Below are positions 1 to 12,200 of a stretch of DNA of 64,000 bases, piece by piece (within the stretch, counting starts at the first letter, position 1; every line of letters begins with the position of its first letter). The notes below the pieces were generated by a model, which was not told where the DNA came from, did not search any database, and worked only from the letters and a program-made list of their open reading frames with translations. The position numbers were made by a program, and so were the translations under genes. The DNA comes from Ehretia macrophylla (lineage: Eukaryota > Streptophyta > Magnoliopsida > Boraginales > Ehretiaceae): NCBI GenBank assembly GCA_037974665.1, contig CM075769.1, forward strand, positions 24,615,139-24,679,138, given 5' to 3'.

Positions 1-506
1 TAACTATTAGCCTCTTGATTCTCTAACCTGTTTGACATCTTGTTCACTTGATTGTTGGCTCGAATGTGACTTTCCATATTCTTATTTCCTTGTAAATTTT
101 ATAAGAGCCATATTCTGACAAATGTCACTTTTGAGATATTCTCTTGATCAGTAATCATTCATGTTATCGTAAATGAGTTTTTAAACCCTCGGGGTGTTCA
201 TAGAACTCTTTTGTGTAGTAGGAGATGATTGATAAGTAGTGGTGTCATGCTAGGACTTTGGAGTTGTGATTTCTTTCATATGCAATAAGATATTAGGTAG
301 GAGAGAATTATGAATTGAAGATTGTCTTGGAATTATGATCATCAACTTGCAGTCAACAGAGGTTGTTCTTTTGAGGTCTTTGGTTAAGTGTCATCCTAAG
401 AGATAAATGAGAACTAAGAGAAGTATTGTTATGCGTAACGATTGAGGATTTAATTGTCTATCAGTTCGAGAATTGCGCGGACGCAATTGTTTTAAGGAGG
501 GGAGAA
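1..506 (+). mobile_element. 3' interior end of an LTR retrotransposon running off the left edge
   Basis: This is the stretch just upstream of a family-A LTR. It ends in a purine run (494-506) that fits a polypurine tract. The bases before it, GAATTGCGCGGACGCAATT, match the position and wording of the pol-end sequence seen before other LTRs here (for example 16051-16093, 21551-21589 and 59780-59819). I see no gag, RT or integrase motif, so the coding part lies outside the window or is lost. Confidence 0.55.
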
Positions 507-1885
507 TGTGAAACCCCACTTTTCCTGCTTATCTCGTTTTACGTGCTTTGCCTCGTTTTGCGTGCATATGATCTGTTTATGTGCTATAGGACCTAGAAAG
601 TTATAATTTTGATGTCAATACTTCTAATACGTGCTAAATGTGCATTCATGAAATTTTCATCAAAAACGGAGTCAGAAATTTTATCGTCGATTTTCAATGA
701 ATAGTATTTTCGAAACACGTCCGCTATAATTTTGAAACTGGTCTTTTTAACCCTTCTAGACCTAGTCCACGGACTTTAATAGACCTGTGTTTGATGAAAA
801 CGGTTTTAAAATCGGCTTAAGAATTTATTAGGGTTTTTACACCGACTTTTGCGAAAATCGAGTTTTAAGCCGACTCGGGTGGAATTCTTTGAATGTAAAA
901 CTTCTTGTCACCTAAAAATAATCCACTTGAGATATCTTGGGGGTTGCATATTTATTTTTAACTTGGTGAGCACTAAAATGCAATTAAAGTCATTAAAAAC
1001 ACAAAAATACATATTAAAACTAACTTTGACTTTGCATTTTTTTAATTGACCAAGCTTTTTATTATATAATGTCATCAACACACACTCACACAACACAAAA
1101 CACACTCCAAAAACACACACAAAACCGTGGCTCCTTGGAGGAGAAAGATAAGGCATTTTCAAAGCATTTTTCTCACAGATTTTGCGTTTCAAAGCCGAAT
1201 TGAGTGATTCAAAGCTTGAAATTGATTGTTTGGCATCCATTCTACACATTTCTTGCATCAAAACACATCAAAGGTGAGAGAAAAATTCTAGATCTCAAAA
1301 TGTCATTTTTTGTGTTTTTGCGTATAAATGAAGATTGAACCGTTAGAATTGAAATTTGATGATAGATTATTGCTCCTTGCATGCTAGGGATCATTATATA
1401 CTAATACTACGAGTTTCTGTCGGATATAGCATAATTTTTATTTTCCGGGTATTTAATTTTGATTAAAATGTTCAAAGTTGATTTAATTGAGTTGTGTTGA
1501 TCGAAATCGATTGCCGTCGATTTCTAAATACTTGATAATTACGTGTTAGCGCTGTTGTAATGCCGAATTTTCGATTACATTGTTTGTGTGGAAATCCGGA
1601 AAATCCAGCCATGACGTCATAGAGTTTTAGGGTTATCGGGCATGTTTTGGAGGTGTTATGGTGGATTTCCGAGAGGGCTAATGTAGTAGGTTGAATGGGT
1701 GAGTGATAGGAACTGATTTGGCAATGTTTGGATTAGTAGATTGTAAGTTATGAATTTTAGAAGTTAGGTTGTCATTCTTTAATTTCTTGAACGATGCCTT
1801 AGATGGTTGGGTAGTGTTCGAGTGATGAATGGTGAGTTGTTGTTGAGTAATTTAGAGTTTAATTATGAATATTATGCATGTCTGG

Positions 1886-2442
1886 TTAGATGGCCTACTT
1901 TGTCATCTAATTACGTTGTTTGATGTTTAATTTAATATTGATGTTATATTGATGTTATTGATTGATTATTATTGAATGCGGGAATCGGGCACTCTTGTTG
2001 CTGATCTCCCAATTGATTGATCGATTTATGCTTGCATGATGATTGATGAATATGGAGCCTTGGTATGTGTGTGCCACCTCTCGGGCAGCGTCGGGCTGTC
2101 GGGTTGAAACCGGCATGACTGCCATAGGCTACCCCCAGCTCGCATGACGGAGATGTCATGGAGGGAAGGGGATAGTGAGGTACCTCGAGTGCGTGAGTAA
2201 TGGGGAGTTATAAGAAGAACGGTTGAGATCGTGATGGCATTTGGAGCTACACCAAATAGAGTATCCTTACTGAATGGTCATATAGTTATGTGATGATAGC
2301 TTTATTTATGTTATTATTGTTGTTGTGTGTTTACTTGCTCAAAGGACTAAATCCAAGGAGCGTAGTGAATACTGTCGAGATCTATCAGATCCTCACTGGG
2401 CTTATGTATATAAGCTCACTCTCTATTAATGCATGCTTACAG
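1886..2442 (+). other. Conserved LTR hairpin module, copy A1
   Basis: HP1 is at 1886-1910: TTAGATGGC, loop CTACTTT, GTCATCTAA (nine pairs, one G.U). HP3 is at 2397-2418: TGGGCTTA, loop TGTATA, TAAGCTCA (eight pairs, one G.U). HP3 ends 24 nt before an acceptor-like ACAG|G at 2442. The GC-rich block with CGGGCAGCGTCGGGCTGTC lies between them. The same order recurs in the other LTRs. Pairing is seen directly; an RNA role is inference. Confidence 0.6.
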
Positions 2443-2543
2443 GTGTTGCAGAGCCGGATTACGGGTATGTGCCTCCTGAAGAGGAGAATGTGGAAAATGT
2501 GCTTTACGTGGACGAGTCATATGTTCCCGAGTCTTATCCATGA
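2443..2543 (+). CDS. Short LTR-encoded peptide frame (family A, copy A1)
   Basis: Directly after the acceptor-like site one frame reads GVAEPDYGYVPPEEENVENV and then a VDESYVPESYP end before TGA. The same frame and stop recur in LTR families B and F with mostly third-position changes. No start codon is placed here. It could be a second exon or the tail of a longer LTR frame. No known domain is recognised. Confidence 0.35.
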
Positions 2544-2974
2544 TTATATGTTGTTTAATGTCATGTATATTAGTTTAATAGACTTTTATATGCTTTGTGG
2601 TTCTTATTGTAATAGATGTTGGAAGATGATGATCCAAATGGTGTTAACTTAGTGGCTTTCTTTTGTCTATGGTTAAGTTGTAAATATGTCTCAACTTATT
2701 TTTGAAATGTATGATAAGGTCGAGGTATTGTATGTTATGTTGGAACGAAGGCGCATAACTATGAATGAGTTGATGAAAGAATATTTAATGTATGAAATAG
2801 TTGCGTTGTATGTTGTTGATTTAATTGTGGAGTTGGTTGGTGATTTGTGGAGTTTGATGTATGTTGTTTTTAAGGGTTGGTTTAGAGCCCTGATGTTCAT
2901 GTTACTGTCGTTATGCTGCCGAAATTCCGTTGCGTCCTGACTGATTGTAAGAGGGGTCGAGTTGGGGCGTGACA

Positions 2975-3183
2975 GTTAGTCTGAAACGTAGGAACGATCT
3001 GAACCCGAAAAAGAAGGAAATGATGTAATGCTTACTTGACTTGAGTGAATTTAAAAATGAAGGTAAAAGACTCATATAAAGAAGCTGCTGGACAAGCAGA
3101 ACAAGGACTGTTAGCTCGGTTGAAGGGCAAATATGACTTTCTTTTTTTCTTTTACTTGCCTGCCACCTTATCCTTTGGTTGCG
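2975..3183. other. Unassigned spacer between LTR A1 and element B
   Basis: About 209 bp with no recognisable coding motif. The first bases do not form a TGGTATC primer site. The last five bases (TTGCG, 3179-3183) would be the left target duplication of element B, but no matching right copy is visible. Confidence 0.4.
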
Positions 3184-3448
3184 TGTGAGACCCTGAAATT
3201 TGCCTGATTTGCAATTACGTGTTTTATCTATTTAAATGCTATTAAAATTAATATGTATGTATTTATATGTGATATTAAGTGATCTTAGATTAATTGTGCA
3301 TTTAAAAGACATTTGCAAAATAAATAACATGACTTTTCATATTCTTTTGAAAAATTGAGCATTATACATTAGTTGTATGTAAATGTATGCTTATATATAT
3401 TGTTGTCCCCAAAATATAGTCTACTAAATATATACTATAAGTTAGATT

Positions 3449-3468
3449 ATATATATATATATATATAT
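3449..3468. repeat. (AT)n microsatellite
   Basis: About ten AT units inside the 5' LTR of element B. The run is shorter in the 3' LTR copy, as expected for a slippage-prone tract. Confidence 0.8.
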
Positions 3469-4382
3469 GCATTGTAGGCAAAAACAACTAAAAACAACTA
3501 AGTTGACAACTTTGACCAAGATTTATTTTGTTGACTTGGCTTATATATATGCATAATACATACACAATTCACAAAACAAAGCACAAAACACCATCTTTTC
3601 TCACCTAGTTGGCTGTGTTTCAAGGAGGAAGAATAAATATTTTTTCAAGGTTTTCAAAGCAAAATTTCATATAAAAACTTCATTTCAAAGCCAAATCACT
3701 TCATTCAAAGCTTGCTTTTACTTGTTGGGCACCTATTATACCTAGTCCTAGCATTGCTTTGGATCAAAGGTGAGGAAAAATATCATTTTTTTTAAAAGTT
3801 TGTGTAAAATTTTTGTTGAAGCATATTTAATTGTTGTTTTGTTAAATTGCCTTAATATTATTGCTAGATAGGTGCTATAGACCAACTTAGTGTAATTATA
3901 GCCATTTTAAACGGTAGCAACATGTATTTTTATTTTCCATGTATTAAATTGATAATTTGGCTTATATTTTGAATAATTGTAGTTGTAGTTGTTGTTTTTG
4001 GATTGTAGTTACTTCTATAGACTTGATAATTATTGTGTAGTAATGTTGAAATGCCAAATTTTCAATTTGAATGCCATGCTAGAAGTCAAAAATTTCAGCC
4101 CTTGGTGGATTGTCATTTTGGACTTGTTGGGCTTGTTTTGGATGGCTTTTGGTTGGATTCCGAGAGGGTTTATATAGTTGCTAGAGTGGTTAGGTGGTAG
4201 GAGAAGGTTCGGGGGTTGTTTGATTACTAGATTGTAAGTTATGTTGTTTAGAAGTTTGAGTAGTTTTTCTTTGAAATGGCTAAGTGTTGTCTTTAAGTAT
4301 TTGGTGTTGTTTGTGTGGTTGATACTTAGGTTGGTGTTGAGTAGGCTTGGGTTTGAATGTATGTTGAAGTGTGTGTTGAGTT

Positions 4383-4903
4383 TGGATGACCTACTTTGTC
4401 ATCTAACTTGGGTGTCTTAGTTGTTTGAGTGTTGTTGAATTGGTTGTTGATTGTTGAAGTGCTGGGAGACAACTTTCTTTGTTGTTCTCTCGGAATATTA
4501 AGTGTTAAGTATTAACTATTGTGAGTCATGATAGTGTATGTCACCTCTCGGGCGGTATTGGGCTTGCTGGGTTGCATTGGCACAACTATCATGTGCTATC
4601 CTCTATCTTGTATGGTCAGAGAATGATCATGGAGTGTAGGTCTAGATTGAGGTAATTCCAGAATGTATCAGTGGACGATATAAGAAGTAGGTTGAGATCG
4701 TGATGGCGTATGGAGCTACATCAACTAGTGTATCATTTCCTTATTGCTTGGTTATTTGTGTTGCTTTAATTGTGTTGTTGTTGATGCTTATAATGTTCAT
4801 TGTTCCTCGGGTGTTTTCCAAATGAAAGTGTTTCCAAAACTTCCTATTGAACCCTCGCTGGGCTTTGTTATATATAAGCTCACCCTCTTTGCTGACCTTT
4901 CAG
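4383..4903 (+). other. Conserved LTR hairpin module, element B 5' LTR
   Basis: HP1: TGGATGAC, loop CTACTTT, GTCATCTA. A second hairpin near 4461-4490 pairs GAGACAAC with GTTGT.CTC around TTTCTTT. A closing stem CATGATAG/CTATCATG surrounds CGGGCGGTATTGGGCTTG. HP3 pairs TGGGCTT with AAGCTCA and ends 21 nt before TTTCAG|G. GCTGAC ahead of the acceptor fits a plant branch site. Confidence 0.6.
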
Positions 4904-4971
4904 GTGTAATTGAGCAGAACCGTGGGTACGTTCCTCAAGAAGCTGAGAATGAGCCTTTTGTTGATGAGTCC
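4904..4971 (+). CDS. Short LTR-encoded peptide frame (family B, 5' LTR; split by insertion)
   Basis: The frame reads GVIEQNRGYVPQEAENEPF then VDES and is cut by the solo LTR K insertion. The family-B copy at 15503-15593 carries the uninterrupted equivalent. It is homologous to the A and F peptide frames. Confidence 0.3.
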
Positions 4972-6197
4972 TGTGACGACCAGACCAAACATATAGGCAT
5001 TTTAATAAATTATATATAATTGTTTGCATTCATTTTTACTTTCAATTTTTTTGATTTGTTCATCATTATTATTTTATTCTTTTATCTATTAGAGACTATC
5101 ATATAAATATTAACTTTTTATTGATTTACTTTCATTATTTGTACGCAATGCTGAAACCGAGAATATTATTATTTTTATTTATATTTATTTATATTTATTT
5201 AAATTGTATTTAATTGTTTAAGGGTAATAATTGATCATTAATATTCACTATTTGCATTCAATTAGTTAAATTTAATGACTTTTAAGGACAATCACCTAAT
5301 TATTATATTTATTTAGAATCATTTTTACGTACCCTTAAATTAGTTGTCTTACAGTTTGTGTGTGAAACCTAGACCCAAAATAATTACTTTATTATTATCG
5401 TCCCTTAAATTTATTTAAATTGTAATTAATTAACTTACGAGATATAATTAATCATTTTTTTATTAATTGTATTTATTTAATTATTTTTATTAGCTGGACT
5501 TATCCGGGACATTTACATTAGTATTTTATTTACTTAAATTTTTTTCATCTACCTTTAAACTAATTTACTTTATCGTTCGAATAGGGAATCCGGGCCTGGA
5601 ACTGAACGAACTATTTAACTATTTTAAATATTTCATTTATTTGATTCGCGCATAAATGAATTTCATAGAATACTTAATTCAATTATTCTTATCATTATGT
5701 TTAACTTATGTTAGATTATTAACCTAAGGTTGCATATTAACCACACACTTAACTCAACTAAGTTAACTGAACAATTCCTAGCCACATAGCTTAAACAAAT
5801 ATCTCACCCACTCAACTCACACACCACACACGGTATTATACACACACACACAACATAAACTCTTCAAACTCATACATCCACCCGTTGGACCAAAAGGAAA
5901 AAAAAATAGATCAGTAGCTGTAGCAGCTAACAGGAAAGAAATGAGGTGAGGGGATTTCACTCTTTATATTCTTGTTTGTAAATTTGTTTGTTAATGGTTG
6001 GTGATCTTGTAAATATTGCTAAATAAAACTTCATAGGCATGCATATTAGTTATGTTGAGTAAAGAATAAAAAATTATGACTATGTAATGCTAACTAAGCT
6101 TTAGTTTGTATATGAATCAGCTTCTTGCTCAAAGTTGGAACTAATGTATATTGAATGTACATTATGCATGCTATGTAAAAGTCAAAGTGTTTTACTA

Positions 6198-6201
<4 letters not shown>

Positions 6202-6237
<36 letters not shown>
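6202..6237. repeat. (AT)n microsatellite
   Basis: About eighteen AT units in the intron-like part of solo LTR K. The ORF reading across it (YIYIYI) is an artefact of the repeat. Confidence 0.9.
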
Positions 6238-6242
<5 letters not shown>

Positions 6243-6664
6243 AATGCATACAATATTGTTCATGAGATGATTATTGAATCTTGGTGGTGTGTGTGCGTGA
6301 GTTGCCTTATGGTCTACCCAGCGTTGGCAGTCCTATTCCCGGCGTTGGTGCTGCTCTTTTCCAGCAGTAAGTTGTTCGGCAGCTTGCTGTCGGAACTTTC
6401 TTACCCTTCCTTGCCCCTGTAATTGTATAAATAAATATTTTTTTTATTTTGGGTATACTTTGGTAAGTTGATTGTGGAATTAATTATTATTATTATTTTT
6501 TTACCTAAAGTTTGGTGGATAGCTGAGTAATATTTAAGTAAAAGATTTAATTAGAGTTTGTTATGGAGCTAAATTGTGGGGTGATCTAGTATAGCTTATT
6601 TGGAAATAACTAGAATGAAGAAATTATTTATAGTAGTTATTGAAGAGTTTTTAATTATGTTAGT

Positions 6665-6714
6665 TGATATTTAATAAATAATAATACATTGATATTTAAT
6701 AAATAATAATACAT
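6665..6714. repeat. 25-bp unit repeated twice in tandem
   Basis: Two identical copies of an A/T-rich 25-bp unit beginning TGATATTTAATAAATAAT lie head to tail. The likely origin is replication slippage. Confidence 0.85.
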
Positions 6715-7570
6715 GTTATGAGATAGTTAAACTGAACTGAAGGTTGGATTATAATTGGGGGTTGACTTTGAACTTGTGAAGTCTTAATGAACTTGGGAGT
6801 ACTTGTTTATAGTTAAGTTAAATAAGAGTATAATTAATTTGTTTAGCCAGAATATTATCAACTAGTCATTCATGAAACTTGTTGGATTAAATTGATTTAC
6901 TAAGGCTTGAGAGGAGATATGAATAGGAATTAAAAAAAAAATGTAACCCATACTAAGTTGGTGGAGTTGAAATAGTAAGTGGGAATTGAAGGATTAAAGG
7001 TTAGTACATTAATGGTTACTACATCTTATTAGGTTCTATTTTATAACCAGTGGTGTTACTTGTTCAGATCAGATGCCTAGCCTAAATGAATGACCCTGGA
7101 ACGATTGTAGAAATGAATGCTTTGGTACATACATAAATATGACTACATAATTCTAGTTTGAATGTGATATCTAATTTTGGAGTAATGGTGATATTATTTA
7201 CATGTTCTCGAATTAGAGTATAATGTGAGCTTAAACTAAGTGGTCAGCTATGTTGTGTTGTTTTAACAAGTGTATTGCTTATATGTAGTGTCAAGCTAGT
7301 TGTTTTTACCAGTGAATTAAGATTGGCTAAGTGTTATACTTATGTGAAAGCTAGGGTTTACGTATTCAAACTAATTCAAGGGAGATTGAAGTGAACCTTA
7401 ACTAATCTCTTGCATACTTAGCCTAATCCAAGGTGAGGGAGTCTTCTTCTCTTATGTGCATCTTAACTTGATTTATTGTTTCTAAATTGAATTATTTAGT
7501 AATTGATAAAGTTTATTTGTATTATTTTACTTGCTATCTTGTGTCTTTTCGTGTTATCTGTGATTAACTG

Positions 7571-8086
7571 CGAGGACGACCTACTTTGTCATTCCTCTTA
7601 TGTGATATTTGATATACTTGGATTTCGTGATCTTGTCTCGGGATTGCACAACCTTTTCGGACATGGTAAAGTCGAGAAACACGGGTGGCATCGGGCTTGC
7701 CGTGCTCTTTTGACTACCATGGTGCCTATTCCATTTCTCTCGCTGAGTATACTCCACGACCCCAGAGGCGTGGTTCACATGCTGGGCATATGAACCTACC
7801 TCAAGAGAAAGGGTTGTAGGATCGGGGTACATCCGAAGTACCCCATATTTGGAGGAATAAGGGTTTGCCGGCGCTTGCTTGAAGATCTTGGCTCGTGGCT
7901 CGTGATGGAAGACAAGTGGAACCGTATCCTTTTTATACGTGGTTAAATATTTGTCTAATTAACTTGTTTATTTGTGTTATTAATGTTTTTATCTTGTTGC
8001 ATCTTATGAAAACACACCCTGGTTTACTGCATCACCTCTCTCGCTGAGCAACTGTGTTACTCACTCCTCTTTTCAACATGTCCCAG
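7571..8086 (+). other. Conserved LTR hairpin module, solo LTR K
   Basis: HP1 pairs GAGGA.GAC with GTC..TCCTC around CTACTTT (7572-7597). The closing stem CATGGTA (7662-7668)/TACCATG (7715-7721) encloses GGCATCGGGCTTGCCG. HP4 is a perfect GGGGTAC/GTACCCC stem with loop ATCCGAA (7824-7844). HP3 TGAGCAA/TTACTCA (8045-8063, one mismatch) ends 23 nt before CCCAG|G. Confidence 0.6.
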
Positions 8087-8997
8087 GATCAGCTGGAGAT
8101 TGGATTTCCTCCTGTGTGGCCTGCCTGCTCTATCAGTATGTAGAACAAGGAAGAATGTGTATATTATATGCTTGTATACTAATTGAGACCTTATGGTCAT
8201 GTTTGTATTTGTGTTATCTTAAGGAATGTAATATTAAAGTGTTAGTCTTAGGTGATAGTTAGGTGTTAGTGGTTTGTAATAACTCCTTTTGTTTTATTTT
8301 ATTATCTAATTGACTTGCATGCTTGTAAGGATGAAATGGAGTAAGGTTGTGGATTATGGTCTTGTGGTTGTATGTTGATGTTTGCAGGTTTCTAGATAGT
8401 CCCATATATAGGGGAAACTCCGTCCGTTTTTCCCTAAATTTTGTGTCCGGGGTTTGGAATGGGGTTGAGAATAGCATGATTAATAGGAGTCCCAGTTCCG
8501 TGAAGGATCGAGGCGTTACAAGTCCAATGTGCCAGAGTCTTATCCATGAGTCTATGCTGGAGTGTCTCATGTGTTGTCTTGAATTTTGTAACATGTTGTA
8601 TTGTATTAAGCTTCAAAGTTTGTAATGTATACCGTACTATAAAGTTAGTGGATTGTATAATACTAGTTTAGTAGTCTTTTTTTTGGGAATATGAATAGGT
8701 TGCTAGATTTGTTTATTATCTATTTTGCATATGTAAAGTATAGCTTGATGTATGTTGATGAGACAAAGGCTTTATGTTTGTTGTTTAAATGTTGTTTGAT
8801 TGATTTATGAAGTTGTTAGATGTATTGTTTGTTGCTGAAGTTGTTATTGGAGTTGTGGTTGGTTGTGGGTTGGTTGTGGAGTATTTGTAGAGAACCGGTT
8901 TAGGGTTTTGTTGTCCATATTACAGACGTTATAATGCCGAAATTCCTCCGCGTCCTGATTGATCATAAGTGGGGTCGTATTGGGTCGTGACATTTTA

Positions 8998-9009
8998 TGG
9001 TATCAGAGC
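8998..9009 (+). promoter_or_regulatory. Primer-binding site of element B
   Basis: TGGTATCAGAGC lies five bases after the 5' LTR. It is the standard plant initiator-methionine tRNA complement. Confidence 0.85.
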
Positions 9010-9244
9010 GCATGTTTAGCTATAAGCCGGGTTATCCTCGGTATGTGGGTAGTGGTCTTTGTATGAAAGCATGTACTAAGTAAAAAAATGAAATATATGA
9101 TTATGTGTTTATGTGATTAACTTACTTACTTGATTAACTTCTATGTGATCTACATGCCATACATGAATCTTGTTCCATATATATTATTAACTGCTTATAT
9201 CATGTCTATGTGTTATAACATATGGCTAACTCTTTGATAGTAAG
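9010..9244 (+). other. Untranslated leader of element B
   Basis: A/T-rich leader between primer site and gag. It holds loose GTGATTA-like repeats also seen in the F and A leaders. A packaging or dimerisation role would be a guess. Confidence 0.5.
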
Positions 9245-12200
9245 ATGGCTGGTCGACCGAGTACTCGTAATAGGCCTCAGGGAGGAAGTAGTGATTAGGG
9301 GAATCAAGAACCGGGCCGAGATCAGAGGATGGATAGGATAATTGTGGCAATGGACTGTATGACTGAGGTTCTTGTTGGGCAGACAGATTTTGGTGGGTCA
9401 AGATGAACAAGTTCAGAATGTGTAGGCTCAGGTGCGAAATGTTGAAGGTAATATTAACCATGGGCATAATGCAGGAGGTGGTTACCACGGGTATAATTTG
9501 CTGAGGGAATTTTTAGGGTATGGTCTACCGAAGTTTTTCGGAGAGCCTAATGATGAAAAGGTTGAGGATTGGTTGACTAGGATAGGAAAGATCTATGATG
9601 CCCTTGACTATCCGGATGAGAGGAAGGTATCATTTGCTGTGTTTCTTCTAGAAAGGGAGGTAGAGCAATGGTGGCGTACTGTGAGGACGAGATGGGAGAC
9701 TCAAAAGGACTCCTTACACTTGGGATAACTTTCTTAGGGAATTTCGAGCCAACTTTATCCCGAGAATTGCACGGGAATGTCGGGAAGAGGAATTCACTTC
9801 TTCTGTTCAAGGTAACTCTACTGTGGCTCAATATGAGGCCAATTTCACTAGGCTGTCCCGGTATGCACTAGAGTTTGTGCAGGACCAGGAAAGGAGGACT
9901 TGGAGGTTTATACGGGGGTTGAGGCCAGAGCTTCAGGATTCGATGGCCTTGTTAGAGTTTGATGAGTATCCTGCAGCTTCCAAATTGGAGAAGAGGAAGT
10001 TGGATCAGGCTAGTTCTAGTCAGGCAAACAAGAGGCCGTTTTAGCCGCAGTGTCAGTAGACTTTTTACAGACCACTAGGGCAGCAGAGTTCTTATAGACC
10101 ACAGGGACAACATAATACTTATAGACCCCAGAGTCAACAGGGATCTTATCAGTGTCAGGCATAGTAGAGGCCGACACAGTCTCAGGGTCAGTATAGGCAT
10201 ATGTTGTGAGGCCTCAACAGACTGGTACAACTGCTTATTCAGCTTCTGCTTCTTCAGGAGATAGTGTTAGTACCCTAGCTCTGCAATGCATTTTCTGTAA
10301 ATGTAAGGGCCATTTGGAGGCCGACTGTCGGATGAAGGCAATGATGTGTTTGGGTTGTGGCAGCAACCAACACAGGGTGAGAGATTGCCCCAAGTGGCAG
10401 AGATTTGAAGGCCAACTAGCGGCCCAAGGTTATCAAGGTAGACCTGCGGGCAGTGCACCCCAGCAGCAGTGAGTACAGGCTCGGGCCTATGCAGTTGACA
10501 TGGAGGAGTTGCCAAAGGCAGCAGCGGTAGTGGAATGTAACTTTCTTATTCTCAATCAGCTTGTTAAAGTATTTCGGTGCTACACATTCTTTTATTACAC
10601 CTACTTGTGTGCAATGTATAAATGTGCAACCTGAGAAGTTACCTTATGTGGTTGAGATTAATACACCTTTGGGAAATAAATTTGTGACGGGCTTAGTGTG
10701 TAAGGGCTGTAAGTTACGTGTTAAGGGCCAAGACTTTTCTTCTAACCTTATCTTATTTCATATCCAAGAGTATGATGTTATCTTGGGTATGGATTGGCTT
10801 GCCAAGTATGATGCACAGTTAAACTATAGAACAAAGGTGGTGGAGTTTCGGTTACCAGAACATCCAATGGTCGAGGTAGCGAGAAACCGAGATGTTACGA
10901 AGAGTTTTATCATCTCATCAGTTAAAGCTATAAAACTGGTGGAAAAGGGATGTTTGGGTTATCTAGCTTATCTGATAAACAAGCCATCTTATAAGCTAAA
11001 GCTGGAGGAAGTTTGAATAATTCGGGAATATCCCAATGTATTTCCCGATGAGTTGCCAAGACTGCTGCTAGAGAGAGATATTGAGTTTGTGATTAATTTG
11101 CTTCCTGGTACTCAACCAATTCTAAATCAGCATACCGGATGGCACCAGCTGAACTTAAAGAGCTAAAAACTCAGTTGCAAGAGTTATTGGAGAAAGGTTT
11201 TATTCAGCAGAGCTCTTCACCGTGGGGAGCACCAGTTTTGTTTGTAAAGAAGAAGGATGGTACTTTGAGATTATGTATTGATTATTGGGGTTTGAATCAG
11301 GTGACCATTAAGAACAGGTATCATTTTCCATTGATTGACAAGTTGTTTGATCAACTGCAGGGAGCCAAAGTCTACTCTAAATTTGACTTGAGGCAAGGGT
11401 GTTATCAGCTTCGAATCCATAAGGAGAATGTTCCAAAGTTTGCTTTCAGAACTTGGTATGGGCATTACGAATTTGTAGTTATGCCCTTTGGACTAATTAA
11501 TGCATCAACAGAATTCATGGATCTTATACACAGAGTCTTTCAGCCGTACTTGGACCAGTTTGTAGTAATCTCCATTGATGATATCTTAGTATATTCTAAG
11601 ACTGAATCGGAGCACAAGTAACATTTGTCCTACAAAAACTTCAGGAGCATCAGTTGTTTGCAAAGTTTAGTAAGTGTAAATTTTGGCTGCAACATATATA
11701 TTTTCTGGGCCACGTGATTACTCAGAATGGTATCTCAGTAGATCCTACTAAGATTGAAGTGGTAATGTCTTGGAAAAGGCCAGAGAATGTTACGGAGGTT
11801 CACAGCTTCCTTGGTTTAGCGGGTTACTACCACAAGTTCATGAAGGACTTATCTAAGATCGCAAGGCCACTTTTTAAGCTAACTTAGAAAAGAACAAGCT
11901 TTGCGTGGGATCATAAGTATGAGAATGGGTTTTAGGAGTTGAAAAAGAGGTTAACTACTGCTCCGGTACTTGTATTGCCAGAAGAAAGTGGTGTCACTAT
12001 CTATGGGCCAGTAAGTTTGAAATTTTCACTGATCATAAAAGTCTGAAATACTTGTTCTCACAAAAGGAGTTGAATATGGGGCAGAGGAAATGGATGGAGC
12101 TTCTAGGAGATTATAATTTTTCTATCAATTATCTGCCTGGGAAGGCAAATGTTGTAGCGGATACTCTTAGCCAGAAGGTTAGCATTGTGAGTTTGGTAGT

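Larger units (their letters stand above)
507..2974 (+). mobile_element. LTR of family A, copy A1 (probable 3' LTR)
   Basis: It runs from TGTGAAACCCCAC to GGGGCGTGACA, 2,468 bp, and is clearly homologous along its length to the LTRs at 40248 and 47571. A purine tract precedes it and no primer-binding site follows, so it is most likely the 3' LTR of the element to the left. Inside are an A/T-rich TATATAA (about 1054-1060), a CA-rich leader, a donor-like AAAG|GTGAG at 1273/1274, the hairpin module (1886-2442) and a short peptide frame ending at 2543. It is more diverged from the young A element than that element's two LTRs are from each other. Confidence 0.85.
4972..8520 (+). mobile_element. Solo LTR, family K, inserted in LTR B
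   Basis: 3,549 bp from TGTGACGACC to GGCGTTACA, flanked by a perfect 5-bp duplication AGTCC (4967-4971 and 8521-8525). The 3' LTR of B is uninterrupted at the matching site, which confirms the insertion. There is no internal region, so this is a solo LTR. It has a CA-rich leader (5811-5880), donor-like sites at 5945/5946 and 7432/7433, a hairpin module (7571-8086) and acceptor CCCAG|G at 8086. Its ends resemble those of the D family (TGTGACGCCCC, TGTTACA). Confidence 0.85.
3184..8992 (+). mobile_element. 5' LTR of element B (interrupted by solo LTR K)
   Basis: It starts TGTGAGACCC and ends TCGTGACA just before the primer-binding site. Without the insertion it is about 2,255 bp. Contents are an A/T-rich TATATATATGC (about 3541), a CA-rich leader, a donor-like CAAAG|GTGAG at 3769/3770, HP1 at 4383-4405, the closing stem CATGATAG/CTATCATG (4527-4534 and 4586-4593), HP3 at 4859-4882, and acceptor TTTCAG|G at 4903. 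Confidence 0.85.

Noticed and set aside
6135-6422. 95-codon ORF with YIYIYI run
   Set aside because: It crosses an (AT)n microsatellite inside solo LTR K.
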